Shown: positions 7,962 to 16,054, numbered from the stretch's first letter. The stretch is DNA of 64,000 bases from Tissierella sp. MB52-C2 (GCF_030931715.1 NZ_CP133261.1:3574643-3638642), one strand, 5' to 3'. Notes: generated by a model not told the origin, from the letters alone. Program-made: numbers and translations.

Positions 7962-8309
7962 ATATAATTTAACTAAAAAATCCTCATTTTGCAAAGAATA
8001 TTTTTTAGTATTGCCTTATATTGTAAACCATTTAAGATATTTCCATTTATATATGCAAAGAATAATTAATCCATAAAATATTTAATATTTTATGGATTAA
8101 ATTTATTTGATAAAAACTACATCTCTTCATGTAATCTCTAATAAAATTTGTGAAATTAGTTTTATTAATCTAAAGTAAACTCCAGTATATAAGCTATGAT
8201 AAAGTTTATAAAATATTGATTTTATGACTTTCATTAAATTACCTAGTATTTAAAATCATAAAAAATACAAAATAATAAAGAATAAAAAGTTGATATAGAG
8301 GTGAGTATT
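7962..8309 (+). other. Intergenic region with one terminator
   Basis: About 350 AT-rich bases. The only clear element is an inverted repeat at 8066-8106 (TTAATCCATAAAATATTT with its complement, then T-rich sequence), a plausible terminator for the padR operon. I see no gene; a sporulation sigma-factor promoter for the SASP gene is expected here but could not be placed with confidence. Confidence 0.5.
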
Positions 8310-8507
8310 TTGGAAAAGACACCATTAAATTCTAATGCTGTAAAAGCTCTAGAGGAAATGAAGATGGAAATAGCCAATGAAATGGGGCTATCAAATAATC
8401 TTTCAAATCTAAATCCAGTAGAAAATATATTTACCGCTGGCCCAGTAGGTGGAATGATGACTAGAAAGTTAGTTGAAATGGGACAAAAACAGCTTATAGA
8501 TAAATAA
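8310..8507 (+). CDS. Alpha/beta-type small acid-soluble spore protein
   Basis: About 65 residues with the SASP pattern: AVKALEEMKMEIANEMGL contains the germination-protease cleavage context (E-IA-E), and the C-terminal VGGMMTRKLVEMGQKQLIDK matches the second conserved helix. These proteins saturate forespore DNA and protect it from UV and heat. The frame is open from GTG 8301, but GAGGTGA (8298-8304) would then be the start itself; TTG at 8310 has this sequence as RBS at good spacing and is preferred. It is direct evidence that the organism forms endospores. It lies upstream of tlp and could share its forespore regulation. Confidence 0.85.
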   Translation: MEKTPLNSNAVKALEEMKMEIANEMGLSNNLSNLNPVENIFTAGPVGGMMTRKLVEMGQKQLIDK

Positions 8508-8566
8508 CAAGGCTGTAGTTCCTTTTAGATAAAAAATAAACTAATAAAGATAAGGAGATGCAAATT

Positions 8567-8800
8567 ATGAATAACAAACCTAAACCAGATGATAGAAGAG
8601 ATAATGTTGAGAAAATACAATTTAATATTGATAATACCATCAAAAATTATAATCTTGCAGAAGAAATGATTGCAAAAACAGATGACGAAAATACTAAAGA
8701 AGCATTAATGGAAAAAAATAAAAGAAGAGAAGAATCTCTTAAAGGAATGAAAGAAGAGATTAAAGATGAAGCAACAGCAAGAGAAAATAATTATAAGTAA
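8567..8800 (+). CDS. tlp: Small acid-soluble spore protein Tlp
   Basis: 77 residues, starting MNNKPKPDDRRDNVEKIQ and containing AEEMIAKTDDENTKEAL and EKNKRREESLKGMKEEIKDEA, which follow the Tlp family almost motif by motif. Tlp is a forespore protein of Bacillus and Clostridium spores. An ATG at 8558 touches the RBS (AAGGAG 8552-8557), so the ATG at 8567 is the workable start. It follows the alpha/beta SASP gene by about 60 bases and is closed by its own terminator. Confidence 0.92.
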   Translation: MNNKPKPDDRRDNVEKIQFNIDNTIKNYNLAEEMIAKTDDENTKEALMEKNKRREESLKGMKEEIKDEATARENNYK

Positions 8801-8821
8801 ATAAAACTGAATTTAAAGTAA

Positions 8822-8852
8822 AACATGGGTATTATTCTACCCATGTTTTTTG
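8822..8852 (+). terminator. Rho-independent terminator after tlp
   Basis: ACATGGGT pairs with ACCCATGT and is followed by TTTTTT. It lies between the convergent tlp and the minus-strand gene ending at 8865. Confidence 0.85.
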
Positions 8853-8864
8853 TATTACTTATTT

Positions 8865-9317
8865 TTAATATAAGTCGTCATTGAGTGTAGATATAGCCTT
8901 TTCTAAATCAACGTCAGCATTAGATATAACTTTTTCTCTACTAACATTTGGATTACCTAAATATCCACCATTACTTTTGAGAATATCTCTAGCCTTCTGA
9001 GAATCTTCACTGTTTGTATCTACATTGACAACATAATTTATACTCGCAATATCATCAAAAGAACCCATTCCACTGACCATAGGGCTAGCTGCAGCTAAAG
9101 GAGAATTTCCTTCATTTAAGCTAGTTGAACCGGAGCTTAAAACTAATTGAGAGAGACTAGGTGCTGTGCTTGTTCCTGGAACATTGGTTTTAATATTTCT
9201 ATTTCCAATATAATGATCATTGATATCTACAAAAGCACCACTAAAGCCTGCATTTTTAAGTTCTTTAACAGCATCATTTGCGGCACTTATTTCTCCGAAA
9301 TAACCTCTTTCTGTCAT
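8865..9317 (-). CDS. Unrecognised small protein with low-complexity middle
   Basis: About 150 residues. The N-terminus (MTERGYFGEISAANDAVKELKNAGFSG) looks like a short beta-alpha ligand-binding or stress-protein-like segment; the middle is rich in Ser, Gly, Ala and Pro; the C-terminal part (VVNVDTNSEDSQKARDILKSNGG) resembles another beta-alpha unit. I cannot name a family. The minus-strand RBS GGAGG lies seven bases before the ATG at 9317, which beats an upstream start at 9362. It sits alone, between spore genes and the encapsulin operon. Confidence 0.6.
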   Translation of the reverse strand: MTERGYFGEISAANDAVKELKNAGFSGAFVDINDHYIGNRNIKTNVPGTSTAPSLSQLVLSSGSTSLNEGNSPLAAASPMVSGMGSFDDIASINYVVNVDTNSEDSQKARDILKSNGGYLGNPNVSREKVISNADVDLEKAISTLNDDLY

Positions 9318-9657
9318 TTTCATTCCTCCAATATAAATTATAGTGTATATATACTTTTCCACAAATTTATTTTATTATTAGAGTTATAATTTTCAACAAC
9401 AACCAAAAGAGAGTTATTAATATCTAGAGTATATTATATTATTAATTTGTGCAGAATACTCTAGAGGCTATAAAACATGAGAAAGATTGATGCAGAAAAA
9501 GGATTAAGCAATAACTAGTTAGATTTTTTAGAAATCAGCTTGTACGAACTATTTGTTAGGAGATTCTAAATTACAATCATACATATTGGAATTGTTTAGC
9601 AACGCATTAATAGGGTGATTTAAAAATAATAAAATAAAATAACGGGAGGTATTAAAT
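9318..9657. other. Intergenic region upstream of the encapsulin operon
   Basis: About 340 bases. A perfect ten-base inverted repeat, TCTAGAGTAT (9423-9432) and ATACTCTAGA (9456-9465), is the only distinct element; it could be an operator or a weak terminator. I see no consensus iron box and no credible gene, only a 13-codon frame at about 9478 without an RBS. Confidence 0.4.
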
Positions 9658-9999
9658 ATGAGTGAATATCATGAGCCAGTGGAGAAACTAGATGAAAAAA
9701 CCTTAAACATATCAAGAGCTATAAATAGTTTAAAGGAAGAGGTAGAGGCTGTTGATTGGTATAATCAAAGAGTTGATGCTTCAAAGGATGCAGAGCTAAA
9801 GGCTATAATGGCACATAATAGAGATGAAGAGATAGAACATGCTTGTATGCTTTTAGAATGGTTAAGAAGGAACATGGATAAATGGGATGAGGAGCTTAGA
9901 GCCTATTTATTTACAGAAGGACCTATTTCACATTTGGAGGAGCAAATTAAATCAGGATTTGAGAATGAATCAAATCTAAATATTGGAGATTTAAAATAG
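9658..9999 (+). CDS. Encapsulated ferritin-like protein (EncFtn), encapsulin cargo
   Basis: 113 residues, the size of encapsulated ferritins. The iron-site residues appear with the spacing known for EncFtn: Glu28, Trp34-Tyr35, and Glu58-x-x-His61 (in LKEEVEAVDWYNQ and RDEEIEHA). Such proteins form half-ferritin dimers that assemble into an annular decamer and oxidise Fe(II), but cannot store iron without a shell. The C-terminal NLNIGDLK after a flexible linker matches the targeting peptide that docks cargo on the inner face of encapsulin. It sits 12 bases before the shell gene with a GGGAGG RBS, so the two are co-expressed. Confidence 0.93.
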   Translation: MSEYHEPVEKLDEKTLNISRAINSLKEEVEAVDWYNQRVDASKDAELKAIMAHNRDEEIEHACMLLEWLRRNMDKWDEELRAYLFTEGPISHLEEQIKSGFENESNLNIGDLK

Positions 10000-10011
10000 G
10001 AGGGAGAGAAT

Positions 10012-10800
10012 ATGTTGTATAGAGAATTAGCACCTATATCTAGTGAATCTTGGAATGAAATAGATAAAAGAGCAAAAGAAGTTCTAAAATCCTATTTATC
10101 TGCTAGAAAAGTAGTGAAGGTAAATGGACCAAAGGGACTTGATTATAACGTAATTACAGAAGGCAGATTAACTAATATTCAAGATTCAGAGGGCGTTTAC
10201 TATGGTAATTATGAGGTTTTACCTTTAACAGAAGCAAGGGTAGAATTTGAAATGCATAGATGGGAATTAGATAATATTGCTCGAGGAGCTAAAGATATTA
10301 ATTATGAACCACTGGAGAAAGCAATGAAAAGCATTGCATTATTTGAAGAAAATGCAATATATAATGGATTAGAAAGTGCTTCAATTAAAGGAATAAATGA
10401 TTCAGTTGAATTGCAACAAATAACATTTGGGAAAGATCCGACAGCCATAATGGAAGCAATAACTAAGGGTTTAATTGAACTTAAAAAATCCTATGCGGAA
10501 GGACCTTTTACTTTAGTTGTAAATGAGGAAGCATATAAAAGAATTATATCTAAGGAAACAGCATATCCATTAGACGAAAGAATTGAAAGATTAATTGGTG
10601 GGAAAATTGTATTTAGCCATGTAGTGGATGGTGCATATTTACTACCATATAATCATGATGACCTAGAGCTTACTATTGGTAGAGACTTTACAATAGGGTA
10701 TCAAACTCACACTAGTGAAATAGTAAGATTTTTTGCTACAGAGTCTTTCACTTTTAGAGTATTAGATCCATCTATAATAGTTAAATATACATTGAAATAA
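10012..10800 (+). CDS. Encapsulin shell protein (family 1, HK97 fold)
   Basis: 262 residues, the usual length of family 1 encapsulins (linocin-like). Hallmarks: MLYRELAPISSESWNEID at the N-terminus, RKVVKVNGPKGLDYN, REL-like helix ending in EFEMHRWELDNIARGAKDI, and the C-terminal DFTIGYQTHTSEIVRFFATESFTFRVLDP. Family members self-assemble into 60- or 180-subunit nanocompartments. The upstream ferritin-like gene supplies cargo, so this operon should build an iron-mineralising compartment for iron storage or oxidative-stress defence. The final residues end in IVKYTLK. A strong terminator follows. Confidence 0.95.
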   Translation: MLYRELAPISSESWNEIDKRAKEVLKSYLSARKVVKVNGPKGLDYNVITEGRLTNIQDSEGVYYGNYEVLPLTEARVEFEMHRWELDNIARGAKDINYEPLEKAMKSIALFEENAIYNGLESASIKGINDSVELQQITFGKDPTAIMEAITKGLIELKKSYAEGPFTLVVNEEAYKRIISKETAYPLDERIERLIGGKIVFSHVVDGAYLLPYNHDDLELTIGRDFTIGYQTHTSEIVRFFATESFTFRVLDPSIIVKYTLK

Positions 10801-10816
10801 AGTTTACTAATATATG

Positions 10817-10870
10817 AGAATCTGTCTTAAAAATGATTAATTTAATCGTTTTTGAGACAGATTCTTTTTT
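10817..10870 (+). terminator. Rho-independent terminator of the encapsulin operon
   Basis: A stem of more than 20 base pairs starting AGAATCTGTCTT and ending AGACAGATTCT is followed by TTTTTT. It ends the two-gene encapsulin transcript. Confidence 0.9.
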
Positions 10871-10950
10871 GCTCTAATATTAAATCAAAATGGACAAAAT
10901 CAAACTGGAATTAAGATGAAATAAATATAGATAAGTATAAATAAATTTCT

Positions 10951-10986
10951 AAAACCCACCTCTGATATTTCAAAGGTGGGTTTAAA
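10951..10986. terminator. Second hairpin between encapsulin and the acetyltransferase
   Basis: AAACCCACCT and AGGTGGGTTT form a ten-base-pair stem. It is downstream of the minus-strand acetyltransferase gene, with T-rich sequence on both exits, and probably serves as its terminator. Confidence 0.7.
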
Positions 10987-11011
10987 ACTGATATTACTTA
11001 GTCATTTCATA

Positions 11012-11548
11012 TTATAAGCGTTTTCCCATATAGATATCTGGTTTTCCTATGCCGTTGGCATCAGGCATAACTCCAATGATTTTATAGCCGATTTTCATAT
11101 AGAAGCTAGTTTGGTGAGTGCCGGGATTAAAATTTTCAATACGCCTAGGTAAATTGTCATATAGATCAACATTGGCAAAGGAAGTTTCCCCATCATTGAC
11201 CTCATCATCTGCACCTAGCTGCATTGTTATTCCTCCACGACTGCGGGCTGCATCTTCTAAAGCCTTAACAATTGCAGCTCCAACACCCTTCCTTCGCATA
11301 TTTTGTTTAACCGCTAATGGATGAAGTTCAAATACATTACAATTGTATTGAGGGAGTATTCCACCCCATCCTATGATTTCGTCATCCTCTACAGCAGCAA
11401 GTAAAACATTTTCAGAAATTAATCTTTCTTTAATCTCATCAATTGCATCATCAAGGGTTGGCCATCCAATAGGGAGACTATCAGTAAGAATTTGTGCAGC
11501 CTGAAGAATTAAATCATCTTTAATTTCATTCATATTTACAATTTTCAA
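11012..11548 (-). CDS. GNAT acetyltransferase resembling aminoglycoside 6'-N-acetyltransferase AAC(6')-Ii
   Basis: 178 residues. From memory of AAC(6')-Ii, matching landmarks appear in order: PQYnxxxxELHPLxV, RRKxxGxxxV for acetyl-CoA binding, ASRGGIT-like RSRGGITMQLGADDE, DLYDN, and the ending FYMKIGYKIIGVMPDANGIGKPDIYM. The enterococcal relative acetylates the 6' amine of aminoglycosides. The protein is therefore a likely chromosomal antibiotic-modifying or related amine acetyltransferase; actual substrate is untested. The start is TTG at 11548 behind GGAGGTG. It is monocistronic and preceded by a leader with its own short reading frame. Confidence 0.8.
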   Translation of the reverse strand: MKIVNMNEIKDDLILQAAQILTDSLPIGWPTLDDAIDEIKERLISENVLLAAVEDDEIIGWGGILPQYNCNVFELHPLAVKQNMRRKGVGAAIVKALEDAARSRGGITMQLGADDEVNDGETSFANVDLYDNLPRRIENFNPGTHQTSFYMKIGYKIIGVMPDANGIGKPDIYMGKRL

Positions 11549-11739
11549 AATAACACCTCCAAATATTGTATATAAATCTTCAAATCATAAATCTTAAGGG
11601 GAGGTGCTCGTAGTCTTTGTAATAAAACGAATTAACAAGGAAGTCTAATATATCTCATAAGGGTTACCTCCTTTTTTAAATAATAAGCAGAATTTTCCTT
11701 ATATTTTTAATTATAACAGAGAAGTAAAATTTATAGCAA
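11549..11739 (-). promoter_or_regulatory. Leader of the acetyltransferase gene: promoter, 8-codon ORF and alternative RBS pairing
   Basis: Read on the minus strand: TTGCTA (11739-11734), 18-base spacer, TATAAT (11715-11710); then a strong AAAGGAGGT RBS seven bases before ATG 11658, opening a short frame MRYIRLPC that stops at 11632. Further on, CACCTCC (11606-11600) is perfectly complementary to the gene's own RBS GGAGGTG (11560-11554), and its ACCTCC part can also pair with the leader RBS. This is the layout of translational attenuators such as those of erm and cat genes, where ribosome stalling frees the downstream RBS. The reading frame and complementarities are seen; regulation is inferred. 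Confidence 0.5.
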
Positions 11740-11770
11740 TAAAGTTATCAATCAAATTTGCTTATATATA

Positions 11771-11807
11771 ATTAATCCACTATATGTTTTCTATACAGTG
11801 GATTAAT
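11771..11807 (-). terminator. Terminator downstream of ychF
   Basis: ATTAATCCAC and GTGGATTAAT bracket a short AT-rich loop. It lies just past the stop of the minus-strand ychF and ahead of the acetyltransferase promoter, separating the two transcripts. Confidence 0.75.
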
Positions 11808-11841
11808 CTGTTACTATAGGATATGTTTAATTATTTGTTAT

Positions 11842-12939
11842 CTACACATTAAATCTAAATAATACTACATCTCCATCTTTCATTACATAGTCTTTTCCTT
11901 CAATTCTTACAAGTCCTTTTTCCTTAGCTGATGTCATATTTCCACCATGGGTCATTAAATCATCAAAGGCTATTACTTCTGCCCTAATAAATCCTCTTTC
12001 GATATCGGAGTGGATTTTACCAGCAGCTTGAGGGGCTAAAGTTCCTTTTTTAATAGTCCAAGCTCTAGCTTCCATAGGTCCTGCTGTTAAAAAACTCATA
12101 AGTCCTAGTAAACTATAGGAAGCTTGTATAAGTTTGTCAAGACCAGATTTTTCTACTCCTAAATCATTTAAGAATTCCATTTTTTCTTCATTATCTAAAA
12201 GTGAAATTTCTGCTTCGATTTGGGCACTAACTACAACTACCTCTGCATTTTCAGAATTAGCATGTTCTCTTATCTTGGCTACATAAGGATTTGAGTCACC
12301 GTTATTTACTAAGTCCTCTTCAGATACATTTGCTGCATATATTACAGGCTTTGAACTTAAAAGATTAAAGGTTTTTACTATTTCCTTTTCCTCAGGAGAT
12401 AAATCCAATGTTCTTATGGATTTTCCTTCCTCTAAGGATTTCAAGACCCTTTGAATTATTTCTACTTCTGCAGCCAATGACTTATCTGATTTAGCCATTT
12501 TCTGTGATTTTTGAAGTCTTCTTTCTAACTGTTCCATATCAGAAAACATTAGCTCTAGATTTATAGTCTCTATATCTCTAAGAGGATCGATATTTCCTTC
12601 TACATGGACAACATCTACATTTTCAAAAGCTCTAACTACATGAACGATAGCTTCAACTTCACGAATATGAGATAAAAATTTATTTCCAAGACCTTCTCCT
12701 TGACTAGCTCCTTTTACAAGACCTGCTATGTCGTAGAATTCTATTGCCGTTGGAACTGTTTTCTTTGATGTATAAATTTCTGCCAGCTTGTCTAGTCTTT
12801 CATCTGGCACTGCAACTACTCCTACATTTGGCTCTATAGTACAAAATGGATAGTTAGCAGATTCTGCACCTGCTTGAGTTATTGCATTAAAAAGTGTACT
12901 TTTTCCTACATTAGGTAGTCCTACGATTCCAAGTTTCAT
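11842..12939 (-). CDS. ychF: YchF/Ola1-type redox-regulated ATPase
   Basis: 365 residues, the standard length. G-domain motifs are clear: GLPNVGKST (P-loop, near residue 7), DIAGLVKGASQGEGLGNKFL (switch region/G3), and the G4 position NVSEE in place of NKxD, which explains ATP preference in this family. A helical insertion and a C-terminal TGS domain follow (RAWTIKKGTLAPQAAGKIHSDIERGFIRAEVIAFDDL). YchF associates with ribosomes and modulates stress and antioxidant responses. Single gene with terminator downstream. The ATG is at the family start MKLGIVGLPNVG. Confidence 0.97.
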   Translation of the reverse strand: MKLGIVGLPNVGKSTLFNAITQAGAESANYPFCTIEPNVGVVAVPDERLDKLAEIYTSKKTVPTAIEFYDIAGLVKGASQGEGLGNKFLSHIREVEAIVHVVRAFENVDVVHVEGNIDPLRDIETINLELMFSDMEQLERRLQKSQKMAKSDKSLAAEVEIIQRVLKSLEEGKSIRTLDLSPEEKEIVKTFNLLSSKPVIYAANVSEEDLVNNGDSNPYVAKIREHANSENAEVVVVSAQIEAEISLLDNEEKMEFLNDLGVEKSGLDKLIQASYSLLGLMSFLTAGPMEARAWTIKKGTLAPQAAGKIHSDIERGFIRAEVIAFDDLMTHGGNMTSAKEKGLVRIEGKDYVMKDGDVVLFRFNV

Positions 12940-13106
12940 CCTTTATTTCCTTTCTATGATAAAAATAATATACTAAATATATCTTAATTTAAAAAACACT
13001 ATACAACAAGAAATTATACAGTAAATATCACATAAGTGCAATAATAAGATTATTGATGATTAATGGAAGATTAATATATTATTTTATATAAAATTTATAT
13101 ATTATA

Positions 13107-13160
13107 TTGTAGCCATTAATTATTTAACATATAATAAAATAAAAAGACCGACTAGTCGGT
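13107..13160 (+). promoter_or_regulatory. Promoter with palindromic TetR operator
   Basis: TTGTAG (13107-13112) and TATAAT (13130-13135) are 17 bases apart. ACCGACTAGTCGGT (13147-13160) is a perfect 14-base palindrome just after the expected transcription start and 17 bases before the tetR gene. GACCGACTAGTCGGTC-like sites are common autoregulatory operators of AcrR/TetR proteins. Confidence 0.8.
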
Positions 13161-13177
13161 TTGTAATTGGAGGTAAT

Positions 13178-13786
13178 ATGACGAATAATGGGAGTAAAGG
13201 AATACAAAGTAAAAAGGAAAAGATAATTAATTATGCTTTTGACTTATTTGCAGAGAAAGGCTATTCTGAAACATCTGTAGATGATATTGTTAAAGCATCA
13301 GGAATTAGTAAGGGAGGAATATATTATTATTTTAAAAGTAAGGAAGATATATTTTTAGAGATTGCAAAGGATAGATTAAGACAAAGACATAGTATAATAA
13401 ATGATGAAAAGAATACAAATTCAAGTAAAGAAAAGTTAATCAGTTATATTAAATGGACCCTAACAGGATTCTTTGATGAAAGGGTTCAACAGATGTCTAG
13501 ATTTACCTTTGAATTTTGGTCTGTACTTTCTAGAAACCCTAATATGGAACATAAGGCTAAAGAAAGATACAACATGTTTTATACTATTCTATCAGAAATA
13601 TTAGAAGAGGGAATCCGTAATGGGGAATTTAAAAAAAATATAGACATAGAATCTATGGTTTATATTATTTTATCTACAATGGATGGTATTGGATTTGCAA
13701 ATTCCGTAATGGGTATTAGAATGACTGAAGAAGTAATTGAAAATTATATAGATATGATATTGAAGAAAATTGAAAAAGGAGATTAA
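13178..13786 (+). CDS. TetR/AcrR-family transcriptional regulator
   Basis: 202 residues. The N-terminal HTH is typical: KIINYAFDLFAEKGYSETSVDDIVKASGISKGGIYYYFKSKEDIF. The C-terminal ligand-binding domain is all-helical (YIKWTLTGFFDERVQQMSRFTFEFW onward) and resembles the TetR_C group that often controls efflux or stress genes. GGAGG precedes the ATG. The palindrome directly upstream suggests autoregulation. It is followed at once by an acetyltransferase gene, whose ATG lies two bases beyond the stop, so the pair forms an operon. The inducer is unknown. Confidence 0.9.
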   Translation: MTNNGSKGIQSKKEKIINYAFDLFAEKGYSETSVDDIVKASGISKGGIYYYFKSKEDIFLEIAKDRLRQRHSIINDEKNTNSSKEKLISYIKWTLTGFFDERVQQMSRFTFEFWSVLSRNPNMEHKAKERYNMFYTILSEILEEGIRNGEFKKNIDIESMVYIILSTMDGIGFANSVMGIRMTEEVIENYIDMILKKIEKGD

Positions 13787-13787
13787 T

Positions 13788-14639
13788 ATGATTACATATG
13801 ATTATTGTAATAATGTTGAGTTTGAAAAAGTATATAATGCCTTTAGAATAGGATTTTCAGATTATATAATAAAAATTGATATTTCTGAGGAAGGCTTTAT
13901 GGAACGTTTTTTTGGGCCAGAGGGCAATCAATTAGAACATTCATTTATAGCCTTAGATAACGGAAGCCCAATAGGTTTAATTCTAGGTGGAATTAAAGAT
14001 TATGAGGGAACAAAAACTATTCGCTGCGGGGCTCTTTGTATTCATCCTAATTATAGGGGGAGAGAGATTAGTAGAGATTTATTTAAATTACACAAGAGAG
14101 TTGCATTAGACAATCAATGTAAACAAATGTTTTTAGAAGTTATAGTGGGAAATGATAGGGCTATTAAATTTTATAATAAACTAGGATATGAAAAGGTCTA
14201 TGATATAAAGTATTATTCCCTTAGAGAAATTGATAATATACAGAAGGAGGTAGATAAATCTATAGAGATAGAAAAGATAACCTTCGACACTGTTTTAGAT
14301 TTGTCACAATCATTGAAAGATATTCATGTTAATTGGCAAAATGATTTTGATTATATGAGAAAGCTTCAAGGATTAGTTCATTATGGGGTTTATAAGGAGT
14401 CTAAGTTAATAGGTGCTATGACCATAAGTATAAATGGCAAAATACTTTTTATTTGGGTTAATCCAGTACATAGGCAAAAAGGAATTGCTAGAAATCTTAT
14501 TCTAAATGCAGTTAATGATTTAGACTTAAAAAGGTTAAACATAAGTTTTCCTAATAATGCTAAAATAGAAGGCTTTTTAAAAAAGATGAATTTCCAAAAA
14601 GATAATATATCACAATATGAAATGTATTTAACTATTTAG
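13788..14639 (+). CDS. Two-domain GNAT N-acetyltransferase
   Basis: About 283 residues. The first GNAT domain has the acetyl-CoA site IRCGALCIHPNYRGREISRDLFKLH and the closing AIKFYNKLGYEKV. A second, shorter GNAT-like half follows with LFIWVNPVHRQKGIARNLILNAV. The frame is open from TTG 13770, but the ATG at 13788 has AAAAGGAG six bases upstream and is chosen. Double-GNAT proteins in Firmicutes often acetylate small amines or antibiotics; the substrate here is not apparent. Co-transcription with the TetR regulator makes induction by its substrate plausible. Confidence 0.8.
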   Translation: MITYDYCNNVEFEKVYNAFRIGFSDYIIKIDISEEGFMERFFGPEGNQLEHSFIALDNGSPIGLILGGIKDYEGTKTIRCGALCIHPNYRGREISRDLFKLHKRVALDNQCKQMFLEVIVGNDRAIKFYNKLGYEKVYDIKYYSLREIDNIQKEVDKSIEIEKITFDTVLDLSQSLKDIHVNWQNDFDYMRKLQGLVHYGVYKESKLIGAMTISINGKILFIWVNPVHRQKGIARNLILNAVNDLDLKRLNISFPNNAKIEGFLKKMNFQKDNISQYEMYLTI

Positions 14640-14815
14640 CAAAATAACAGGAATTGTAAATTAAAGATTACTACAAATGATAGTTTTATCAAAAAGGCCA
14701 GCAAGAATACATCCACTTCTATAAGTGGGTGATGAATTGCAATAATCGGCAATAAACACATTGAACAAACTTCTGTTCTGTGATAAAGTATATTCATAGA
14801 ATGGAGGTGAAAACA

Positions 14816-16054
14816 GTGTATTTAACAGTAAAGCAACAAGTTAAAAACCTTACCAAAGAAGAATATCTAATCTTAAGAGAACTATCTCATACTGCTAAAA
14901 ATCTATATAATGTAGCCCTATATAATATTAGACAATATTTCTTTGAAACAGGTGAATATCTTAGTTATGGTAAGAATAATCTACTATGTAAAAATAATGA
15001 GAATTACAAAATACTAAATAGCAATATGAGTCAACAAATACTAAAAGAAGTAGATGGAACATTTAAATCATTCTTTGAACTTCTCAAACTAAAGAAACTA
15101 GGTAAATATAATTCTAAAGTAAACATTCCTAAATATCTTAAAAAAGAAGAATTTTTCACACTAATAATTGGATTTGTTAGACTTAATAATAATAAACTAA
15201 TACTTCCCTATTCCAATACATACAAAAGGAATCACAAGCCTATCATAATAACAATACCACCAATATTAAAAGATAAAGCAATAAAAGAGATTAGAATAGT
15301 ACCTAAACTATCTGGAAGGTACTTTGAAATTCAATATACCTATAAGGTAGAAGAATATCAAAGGGAATTAAATAAGCAAAATGCACTTTCAATAGATTTA
15401 GGAATAAATAATCTGGCAACCTGTGTAACCAATAAAGGCAAATCTTTCATAGTAGATGGAAATAAACTTAAATCCATAAACCAATGGTATAACAAACAAA
15501 TGGCTAAATACCAGAGTATAAAGGATAAACAAAGAATAAAAGGGATAACAAAATATCAAGTAATAATTACTAAAAAGAGAAATAATCAAGTCAATGACTA
15601 TATAAATAAATCCTGTAGATATATAATTAATTACTGTATCAATAATGATATAGGTACAATAGTCTTAGGATATAACGAAGATATACAAAATAAAATAAAT
15701 ATAGGAAAAATCAATAATCAAAACTTTGTAAATATCCCTATAGGAAATATAAAAGATAAGTTAGAGTATCTATGTAAACTATACAATATAACCTATATAA
15801 AACAAGAAGAAAGCTATACATCTAAAGCAAGTTTCTTTGATAAAGATGAAATACCAACAATAGGAGATAAAACCTCAAGGGACTTTAGTGGAGAAAGAAT
15901 AAAAAGAGGACTATATAAAACAAGTACAGGCACTACATTAAATGCAGATGTAAATGCAGCACTAAATATATTAAAGAAAAGTAAAGTTGTGGATCTAAGA
16001 ATCCTATACAATAGAGGCGAAGTGGATACGCCTAAAAGAATAAGGATAGCTTAG
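14816..16054 (+). CDS. tnpB: TnpB, RNA-guided nuclease of an IS200/IS605-type element
   Basis: 412 residues from the GTG at 14816, which has GGAGGTGA at the right distance; the frame is open from 14780. The OrfB architecture is present: N-terminal helix-turn-helix/WED region, then RuvC-I SIDLGINNLATC (Asp194), and RuvC-III LNADVNAALNI (Asp378). Two features depart from the canonical form. The position of the RuvC-II glutamate is Gly285 (TIVLGYNED), with EESYTSK (Glu331-332) further on. The CxxC zinc-finger cysteines are absent: after YTSKASFFDKDEIP the sequence is GDKTSRDFSGERIKRGLYKT. This variant is common in Clostridia; activity may use a relocated glutamate or be lost. Confidence 0.9.
   Translation: MYLTVKQQVKNLTKEEYLILRELSHTAKNLYNVALYNIRQYFFETGEYLSYGKNNLLCKNNENYKILNSNMSQQILKEVDGTFKSFFELLKLKKLGKYNSKVNIPKYLKKEEFFTLIIGFVRLNNNKLILPYSNTYKRNHKPIIITIPPILKDKAIKEIRIVPKLSGRYFEIQYTYKVEEYQRELNKQNALSIDLGINNLATCVTNKGKSFIVDGNKLKSINQWYNKQMAKYQSIKDKQRIKGITKYQVIITKKRNNQVNDYINKSCRYIINYCINNDIGTIVLGYNEDIQNKINIGKINNQNFVNIPIGNIKDKLEYLCKLYNITYIKQEESYTSKASFFDKDEIPTIGDKTSRDFSGERIKRGLYKTSTGTTLNADVNAALNILKKSKVVDLRILYNRGEVDTPKRIRIA

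Noticed and set aside
9478-9519. 13-codon frame in the gap before the encapsulin operon
   Set aside because: No ribosome-binding site and no similarity to anything; chance frame in AT-rich DNA.
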